From NCBI RefSeq assembly GCF_037893015.1, contig NC_133663.1:221615753-221679752 (forward strand): a stretch of 64,000 bases of DNA, written 5' to 3'. Shown in pieces: positions 57,046 to 64,000 of the stretch (positions are counted from its first letter, which is position 1; each line of letters opens with the position of its first letter). Position numbers and translations under genes: made by a program. This DNA comes from Macrotis lagotis. Lineage: Eukaryota; Chordata; Mammalia; Peramelemorphia; Peramelidae. A model generated the notes under the pieces. It did not search any database. It was not told the DNA's origin and worked only from the letters and a program-made list of their open reading frames with translations.

Positions 57046-57170
57046 CCTCATTAGACCATAATCCCCTTAAGGAAAGAGACTATTTCATTGTTATTTTTGT
57101 TTATCTAGCATCTAGCACAGTGCCTCAAACTGGTAGGTACTTAATAAATATTTGTTGTTTGTTTGCTGCT
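57046..57170 (+). mobile_element. L2 3' end fragment
   Basis: 'TTAGACCATAATCCCCTTAA', 'CTAGCATCTAGCACAGTGCC' and 'GTACTTAATAAATATTTGTT'. Confidence 0.75.
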
Positions 57171-57403
57171 CTTGATGACCTCTCCACAGTGCTTTGCTCC
57201 AATCATTCATTCACCAAGGGAGAGCCAAATCATGATCTTAATTCTACTACAAGCACAAAAAATGCAATCTAAAAGGCCTTTAAACCTGTTTCTTGCTTTA
57301 AAGCTTAGTCAGTGTAAAGATGGCAACAGGTTTGAAAAGATGCATTCACAAACTATAGAAAAGTTTACCAGGGGCAATATCATATACTGTATATAAATTA
57401 TGA

Positions 57404-57480
57404 GACCTTTAGATATATAGATATATAGATATAGATGATATAGACATAGATATAGAGATAGAGATAGAGATAGATATTCA
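57404..57480. repeat. (TAGATA)n microsatellite
   Basis: ATAGAT/AGAGAT units before a MAR1-type SINE. Confidence 0.92.
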
Positions 57481-57504
57481 TGTGGGCATATTTATATGTA
57501 TTCA

Positions 57505-57745
57505 AATGGGGACTTAGGTGGCACAGTGGGTAGAGTGCTGGACTTAGGGTCAAGAAGACTAATCTTCAAATCTATCCTCAGTTAAAAGCTGTGTGGCCCT
57601 GTGCAAGTCACTTAAACCTATTTACCTAAGTTTCCCCCTTGGTAAAATGAGTTGAAGAAAATGGCAAACCCACCCCTGTATCTTCGCCAAGAAAACTCCA
57701 AATGGAGTTCTAGTGAGTCAATACAACTCACAATGAATACAATAT
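57505..57745 (+). mobile_element. MAR1-type SINE, near full length
   Basis: 'GGGGACTTAGGTGGCACAGT', 'AGCTGTGTGGCCCTGTGCAA', 'GGTAAAATGAGTTGAAGAAA', 'CGCCAAGAAAACTCCAAATG' and a BovB/RTE-like end. Confidence 0.88.
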
Positions 57746-58168
57746 GAATTTTTGTGAGTCCTCTGGGGAAGAGTGGACCTGGCTGCTGGTCTAAGACAAT
57801 CCTGGGTCCAGGGATGCAGGAACTCTTTCACTGACCATTAGGTATTACCAGGTTTGGGGCAGATATTTCTTGCCCTCCCCTTCCTCTGGTCTCATTCTCA
57901 GAAAATGACCCCCATTAATATGCTCTGAGAGCATGACATAAGACCCTATGGCTTCATTCAGTGTCCTTGTGCTTATAAATTGTAGGTTGTCTAAGTCAAT
58001 ACTTCCTTCCCTACTCCCTCATAATCATTCAGTGTTCCTATCCCACTTAATCCTACCCTTTTGTTTTTCCCTCTGGAAATCTATTCAGTTGATGATGTAC
58101 TGCCTTCCTAGTAGATAGATTTCCTCCCCCTGGAAATTGGTTTTTATGTATTCTGTATTTGTTCTTCT

Positions 58169-58169
<1 letters not shown>

Positions 58170-58201
<32 letters not shown>
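58170..58201. repeat. (GT)n microsatellite
   Basis: About 16 GT dinucleotides. Confidence 0.95.
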
Positions 58202-58203
<2 letters not shown>

Positions 58204-58539
58204 AATAGAATACGAACATATTGAGTGCAGGGACTTGAGATATATTTCAAAAGGAAAAAATGTCTTTGAAAAATCATATTTCAAAAAACTCCCTAGATCT
58301 ATTTTCCTTATGAAATCTAATCATGAAACTTTAACTTATTTTATTGAAAGCAGAAAGTACCTTGCATCTCAAAATGGACTGGCCTTCATCAGTTTTACCT
58401 CATACATCCCAAACATTGATTTTGTGTTTGAATTTATTTCTAGCACTGACCATAGTTTCTGTCATTTAATAAATATTTATTGGATTGAAATTAGATGGGG
58501 TTCAATATAGTCCTTACAAGTAGGCCCTATTCATTTACT

Positions 58540-58678
58540 GATTTGCAAGGCAATTGGAGGTGACTGGCCCAGGGTCATCCAGCTAGTAAATGTCAGGAGT
58601 CTGAGGCCAGATTTGAGCTAACATATTCCTGACTCCAGGGCTAGGGTTCTATCCACTGCTTCATCCAACTGCCCCAAC
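58540..58678 (-). mobile_element. Marsupial tRNA-derived SINE
   Basis: 'TGCAAGGCAATTGGAGGTGA', 'GGCCCAGGGTCATCCAGCTA' and the head complement 'TTCATCCAACTGCCCCA'. Confidence 0.86.
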
Positions 58679-58941
58679 CTATTAATTCATATTTCTTTAC
58701 ATTTAGCAAAAAGATATGTAACACCTGCTTCCACTAATCTCACCTCAGTTAATTCTCCTAAGACTTGCTGCTATTGAGAACAGTAGCTCTGTAGAATAGC
58801 TTGACTGGTGTTTGGTAAAGCCATAAGTAGTCACTAAAATAAGATGCTTAAGAAAGCAAATGCCCAAGTTAATCTTCCTCCTGCTTGGGAAACTCTCCAC
58901 ATCACTAAGTGAAGAGCTGCTCTAGGAATACACAGGAAAAA

Positions 58942-58993
58942 ATGCAGTTCAAGATCGAAACCATCTTATTCTTTCTTCTTTTCGGCTATGAAG
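58942..58993 (+). CDS. Candidate signal-peptide exon, first coding exon of an unknown gene
   Basis: ATG at 58942 opens MQFKIETILFFLLFGYE, followed by one base of a split codon and a GT donor (GAAG|GTATGG at 58993/58994). The short polar start, K at position 4 and a hydrophobic core (ILFFLLF) look like a secretory leader. Ending a leader exon in phase 1 is typical of Ig-domain receptors and other secreted proteins. Two CpGs survive within the 52 bp in an otherwise CpG-poor region. I found no following exon I could defend in the 5 kb to the window end, no TATA box and no recognisable gene family. It could be chance. Confidence 0.25.
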
Positions 58994-59509
58994 GTATGGT
59001 AGGCTCTCTTTTTTTGGATGCTGTTTTAGTAGGGAGTAAATATTTCTTATCTCATTCACACTTTCCTTAATAATCCACCAACTCTCCAGGTCATAGTGCT
59101 GTGCCTTCTGATGTCTGTGTTGCCTATTCCAGAGCCAGTGGGATTTAGAAAAAATGAAGAAAAATTCTCATAGTTATATTATATAATCACAAATAACATT
59201 AAAGAACAAGACTTGAATTTTTATTTTTTTGTCTAAATACTGATTCTTTAGTACTCTTTAACAGTGAAAATAGTATTGACTATAGTAGTAGCTTTTGCTA
59301 TATATCAATGTCAGATTTACAAAATACTTTCCACACATTGTCCTATTTGTCACAGATTCAGAGGTTTTCCTATGGAGATCAATAGAACCAAGATATATGA
59401 ATATTTGTGTGTCTGCATGGTACCATCAGGGAACATATATTTAAAGGGAGAAAGTTAAAGAATAAACTCAAATTTTAAATGACTCCTATTTTCTTCTAAA
59501 TCTAATACA
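58994..59509. other. Unassigned sequence after the candidate exon
   Basis: No repeat or exon named. Confidence 0.4.
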
Positions 59510-59511
59510 TA

Positions 59512-59553
<42 letters not shown>
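59510..59553. repeat. (TA)n microsatellite
   Basis: TGTGTATATA... dinucleotide run. Confidence 0.95.
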
Positions 59554-59558
<5 letters not shown>

Positions 59559-59879
59559 AAACTGTTGAAAGCATAAAGTACCTCTCTTCTCAAAAAGTAT
59601 TGGCCTTCATCAATTTATTTTAGATATTAGAGGTTGTTTGGATTTGAGATTCTTGTGATTTCTTATTTTGGACTTCTTTATGGAACATGAAGTTGGGGGA
59701 CCCTTTGTTTCCATCACTATGATGACCAAACTGTGGAAGTACAGTCAAAATTCTTAGATTAAATCTTCCTTCACCACCACCCCCCACATACTAATGTGTT
59801 CTATTGATAACATACTTTAATTTCATCCCAAAATATGTTGGCAGTGGAAAATGGCTTCCTGAAAATTCTACCCCATGGT

Positions 59880-60185
59880 CATAATTTTTTTTGGTTTTTA
59901 AAAAATAATACTTTAATGATTTTTTCTTTTATTTTTCCCTTTCTTTAACATCTTCAATATATCACTCTTGACTAGCCCTCTCCCTTTCCCTGGCCAATAG
60001 AACCTGAAATAAATAAGTAAAGGTAAGAAAAACAAATTAACACATTGACCTGGTTTTGAAAAAATATCTGCCTCACTCTATCCCACTGGTCCCTCCCCAC
60101 TTTCCTTCCAGAAGGTACGATGCACCCTTTGCCAAGGTCACTATCTAGAGTCAACTTTTCCACTCAGGAATTCACCATAACAATC
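59880..60185 (+). repeat. Dispersed repeat family Y, copy 3
   Basis: 'AACAAATTAACACATTGACC', 'TTTGAAAAAATATCTGCCTC' and 'CCACTTTCCTTCCAGAAGG' follow the order of 33480-33730 and 53041-53435. Confidence 0.5.
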
Positions 60186-61225
60186 TCTTAAGCCCTACTT
60201 TGTCTTTTATGTCACGTTCATCTTACCCCAGTAACTCTCAATGATTTAAAATGTGTTCCTAAAAAAAAAAAAAAAAAATCCCTCTTCTCCTCTTCATTTT
60301 CCATGAATAGTTTAACAGATAAGTTCTCTGAATAAGTTCAAAGACCCTTGGTTAAAAGCCACACCCCTGCTAAGATGTTCCCCAACCATAGCAGAGGGTG
60401 TGATTCCTGCTGGGCTTGTTCTAATAGTTCATCAGGACCTAACTGGACAGCCAGCATCCATGACATTTACAGCTAGAGGCTTAACTCCCTTCTTTTTCTC
60501 CCTATCTTTCAAATGAGATAGATAACATACTTAGCAAAGGGCCTCTAACACAGTTGGTGTTTAATTCATGTTTCACCCTCACTCCACTACACAATGATAT
60601 CCTACAACAGTATAAAAATCCACTTTTAAAAATATTTTGAATTTGCAACTTGGGCATATAATAAGAGCAAAGGTTGTTGGTTTTATTAAAATAAGAAAAG
60701 TTCAGATTGAGGTTTCCTTCTGACTACACACAAATGGTAAGCCCACACAATACTCCTGTAAGGGGAAATCTAATTAATTAATTAATTTCTAATTTACCTA
60801 TTAATTAATCAGGAGGTGTTACATGCTTGCTATGGTTTCAAACCTGAACTAGATTCAGAGATAGTTTCAAAACAAGACTAAGATACAAGTCGTGCCCTTA
60901 GGAAGTTTATAGTTAAGGGAGAGACAAGATTGAAACATTTTACTTTAAAGTAGAAAATAAAATTTCTAATGGTGAGCCACTATTGAATGGCTGAAAATGC
61001 TTCTTTAAAGTTGTGATTAACAAGATGTGAGCCCACTTGATTAGTCTACCACCAGGACTTTTCCTTTTTGTCCAGTGGTAAAGTGTGGTGAGTAGCCCCC
61101 TCTATTCAGACCATAGACATTGTTCATTTTATGCGAATGAATGCAAAAAAATGATTTGTCTCCATCAGGAACAAAAGCTCCGAGCCAGATCCTCTGCCTC
61201 CCAATCTAGCACTCTTTCTACTCCA
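60186..61225. other. Unassigned AT-rich sequence
   Basis: Contains a poly(A) run near 60260-60278 and a TAAT repeat at 60770-60810. No gene seen. Confidence 0.45.
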
Positions 61226-61435
61226 TAAAGAAGGAAGGAAGGAAGGAAGGAAGGAAGGAAGGAAGGAAGGAAGGAAGGAAGGAAGGAAGGAAGGAAGGAA
61301 GGAAGGAAGGGAGGAAGGGAGGAAGGAAGGGAGGGAGGGAGGGAGGAAGGAGGGGAAAAAGAAGAGGAAGGAGAAGGAGGAAGGAAGGAAGGAAGGAAGG
61401 AAGGAAGGAAGGAAGGAAGGAAGAAGGAGGAGGAG
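61226..61435. repeat. (GGAA)n long microsatellite
   Basis: About 210 bp of GGAA/GGGA/GGAG purine repeat. The frames on the complement that read LPSFLPS are artefacts. Confidence 0.97.
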
Positions 61436-61504
61436 GAATGAGGGAGGGAAAGATGGAAGATGGGAAGAAGGGAAGAAAAAGAAAGGAAGAAGAGAAAGGG
61501 AAGA

Positions 61505-61747
61505 AGTCATTTATTAAGGACCTACTATGTGCCAACCATTGTGCTGAGCACATTATAAATATTTTCTCATTTGGAACTTCATCTCTGGAGGTAGGTGTTA
61601 TTATCTTTATTTTACAGTTGAGGAAACTGAGGCAAATAGAAGTTAAATGACTTGCCCAGAGAATCATAGTTAATAAGTATCAAAGGCTAAATTTTAAATT
61701 AGATCTCCTTAACTCAGTGTTCTATCTTTTGCATTACCTAGCTGCCT
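61505..61747 (-). mobile_element. MIR-type CORE-SINE
   Basis: 'ACCTACTATGTGCCAACCAT', 'GAGGTAGGTGTTATTATCTT', 'GTTGAGGAAACTGAGGCAAA' and the head complement 'GCATTACCTAGCTGCC'. Confidence 0.85.
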
Positions 61748-61934
61748 CATAGACATGCAAATTGTATTTTCAGCTATATAGCTAAAATGAATTTTCTTAG
61801 TTTGTCACATTTCTCTCAGTAATTCTCCCTGAATTACATCTTTTGGGTAAATCAGTTCCCTAACTTTTGTTAAACCATCTACCATGTGCCAGGCCTGTGT
61901 TGCTGGGAAGATAGGTACCATACCTATCTTTTGT

Positions 61935-62077
61935 TGTTGTTTTTTTGGCAAGGCAACTGACTTGCCCAAGGTCATACAGTTAAAGTAATTATTAAGTGTC
62001 TGAGGACAGATTTGAACTCAAGTCCTTCTGAATCCAGGGCCAGTGCTCTATCCACTGCACCACCCCTTAGCCACCTC
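61935..62077 (-). mobile_element. Marsupial tRNA-derived SINE
   Basis: 'GGCAAGGCAACTGACTTGCC', 'AGATTTGAACTCAAGTCCTT', then 'CACTGCACCACCCCTTAGCC'. Confidence 0.87.
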
Positions 62078-63153
62078 CATAGCTATCTTTAAAAAAGATA
62101 TACAGCATGGGGAGAAATAATGGTCCAGGAGGAAAATTCAACAGAGTAACCAGATTCTACTCAGTTTTATCTTGTATGCCCCTAGTTAAGTACCTGCTGT
62201 CCCTTGTTTTAAAATTCATGATCCCTGTGAGGGCATCGTGTTTTTCTTGTGTTGACAAGCCTTCCCCATTTCTCACTAAAAAAGATTGCGCCATGGAATT
62301 TTAATTTATTTTCCCCAGAAGGCTTTGCCACCCCCCTCCGCCCCCTGCTGTAGTTATTCCTGTGATTGGATCACGTGCTGCTATCTAAAAAAGCAAAGCA
62401 ACCAACCAACAGAAAAACACAGACACCCCAGGAGCTGTCTATTTTATGTGACAACACTGCCTAGGAAGCCCTTACTTGTTCCTTTTTCTTCTTCCTCCCA
62501 TAAATCCAAGGCCTAGAACTTTGTAACCCTTGATTGCCTGCCAGACTTTCAGGGATAGAAAAGTTGAGGAGAGAGAAAAAGAAAATGAGGGTGTGTTTGG
62601 TTCAGCACAGAGAGTGAATAGAGCTAAGACTCAACAGTAGCTCATAATTATATAGTATTTTCCTTACAACCACTCGAGGAGGTGAACTCATCAGATTTAA
62701 AGCTAATAACTTTATATTTAGCTAAAAATTAAAAATGACAGCACAAAGTTCTTCATTTTACAGACAAGGAAATTGAGACCCAGAGGGGTTAAGTTATAAA
62801 AACTGAGAAGGTACACCTCAACAATCTCAGTTTCTCTTGGAAATCAATCATAGCAGGGCATTTAACCAAAGCTAACCCTTTTTTTTTGCCTCAAATACTT
62901 TGAATTTCATAAAGAAATAACCAGTAAATAGCACAGCAGGGATTTTTAGCCACCCCCCCATTTATTCCTAGGGGTATTGAATAGTAAGTAGCACAACTAG
63001 ATAACTAGCATAGGCCAAATGGGCATTTTGTCCATTGTGGGGGGCTTCCTCCTACCATCCTTTAACCTCCTCTAGGTCTCTGGGCAGCACAACTGGTTCC
63101 AGCCTGCCCCCTCCAGGGTTCTTTCACTGATATCCCTTTTTCAAATCCTACAT

Positions 63154-63204
<51 letters not shown>

Positions 63205-64000
63205 TGCAATCATACCCATTGTAGAACTGTTTTCTTCATCACCACTCTACTACTTTTTCCAACTGAATTTGCCCCAGGTGTAGTTACTGCTGATTAAAAC
63301 TCTGATTCAAATCCCAGATCTTCTATCACCAAACCCAATCATCTTTACAAACTAAAAGTAGTAAATATTATCATGAGGAATCTGAGGCACTGAAAGATTA
63401 AGGGCCTTGACTTTGGTTACTTAGCTAGTATTTGCCCCATGATCTAAATATTGGTATCTGACATCTAAACCCACCCCAAGCCAAAGTGCAGCATTCTCTC
63501 CACCACCCTCCATTGCCACTCATTCCCCATTTCTCCTTTCCCTCTCCTGAATTGCTATGTCTCTTCAGCTTACCTGTCCTGAATCTTTCCTTAGTTGCCT
63601 CTCCTTACCCTGTTTCCCCTGATTCTTTCTTTCCTTGACTGAAACTCCTCTAGGGACCAATAGTCATGGTGATATAAGAAGTCAAAATAATTCTTCAAAG
63701 TTGCAACACTCCCATTTTTAAACTTGAAAGTGTCCTTAGCTGCAATCACATAGACTGTCTTCCATAATAAAGTATTTTGCCCTGCTTAATTGTTGGTAAG
63801 ACAGCACAATCTATAATTATATCTGTTGGTTTACTGCTTCCCCAAGAAAGGAATTTTCCAAGTAATGAAGAGACCTTCAACTCAGGGGATTTTGAGAAAG
63901 TGCATCTCAATAATTTCAGTTTCTCTTGGAAATCAATCATAGCAGGTATTTAACCCAAGTTTAAAACAACCATGCCCTCCCCCCAGCCAAAAAAAAATAC
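62078..64000. other. Mostly unassigned to window end
   Basis: Holds a (CA)n run (listed), SINE fragments at 62755-62795 and 63370-63480, and a pair of short direct repeats (62827-62857 and 63916-63946; see findings). No gene seen. Confidence 0.45.
63158..63201. repeat. (CA)n microsatellite
   Basis: About 22 CA dinucleotides. Confidence 0.96.

Noticed and set aside
59090-59148. A second exon for the candidate leader exon, after the CAG at 59088-59090
   Set aside because: It reads in frame for about 19 residues, but the intron would be under 100 bp, the acceptor lacks a pyrimidine tract and the frame stops at once.
61124-61667. Long complement-strand frames reading LPSFLPSFLPS
   Set aside because: Direct translation of the GGAA microsatellite; no domain and no start context.
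1-64000. CRISPR arrays, prokaryotic operons, plasmid or phage genes
   Set aside because: None seen. Repeats are microsatellites and interspersed retroposons, and the window is clearly vertebrate nuclear DNA.

Overview
The window looks like intergenic DNA from a marsupial nuclear genome. It is AT-rich and CpG-poor. It carries three classes of repeat that fit a metatherian: tRNA-derived SINEs with the 'GGCAGCTAGGTGGC' head, longer MAR1-type SINEs with a BovB/RTE-like tail, and marsupial-type L1 3' ends. Ancient therian MIR, L2 and CR1/L3 fragments are also present. I found no multi-exon protein-coding gene I could support. The species and locus cannot be fixed from sequence alone.

Layout. Positions 1-14.7 kb form a LINE graveyard. 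Three copies of one ~3.2 kb retroposon (A, minus strand, cut by the window edge; B, plus; C, plus) have an L1-like 5' end and an L1 ORF1 but no ORF2. Their 3' end carries three antisense SINE-like modules, so they are half-LINE (HAL1-like) composites. B and C keep target-site duplications (TSDs) and sit inside an old L1 that can be followed in pieces from about 5.16 to 14.7 kb. At 15.4-16.9 kb an L1 3' end abuts a truncated, decayed retrocopy of RNASEH1. From 17 to 34 kb there is low-density old repeat: MIR, L2, SINEs, a long unnamed dispersed family, a recent 95 bp tandem duplication, and two blocks of a degenerate TATTGG/TATTAG array. A 3.5 kb 5'-truncated L1 with a 14 bp TSD lies at 34.9-38.4 kb. 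From 38.5 to 51 kb there are more SINEs, an old L1 and CR1/L3 fragments.

The only confident functional gene is a tRNA-Val (anticodon TAC) at 52126-52198. It has intact A and B boxes, a T5 Pol III terminator, a TATA box about 30 bp upstream and a CRE-like TGACGTGA further upstream. It lies at the edge of a roughly 1 kb CpG island (51.1-52.1 kb), the only CpG-dense part of the window. The island may also be a Pol II promoter, because a strong splice-donor match lies inside it. A single candidate signal-peptide exon (58942-58993) is the only other host coding signal I would test. The rest (52.2-64 kb) is old repeats, microsatellites and unassigned sequence.

The most unusual object is the ORF1-only composite retroposon. 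It has several copies here, nearly intact ORF1 coding capacity in copy B, and an inherited 3' architecture of three reverse-oriented SINE-like modules separated by T-rich and ATT spacers.
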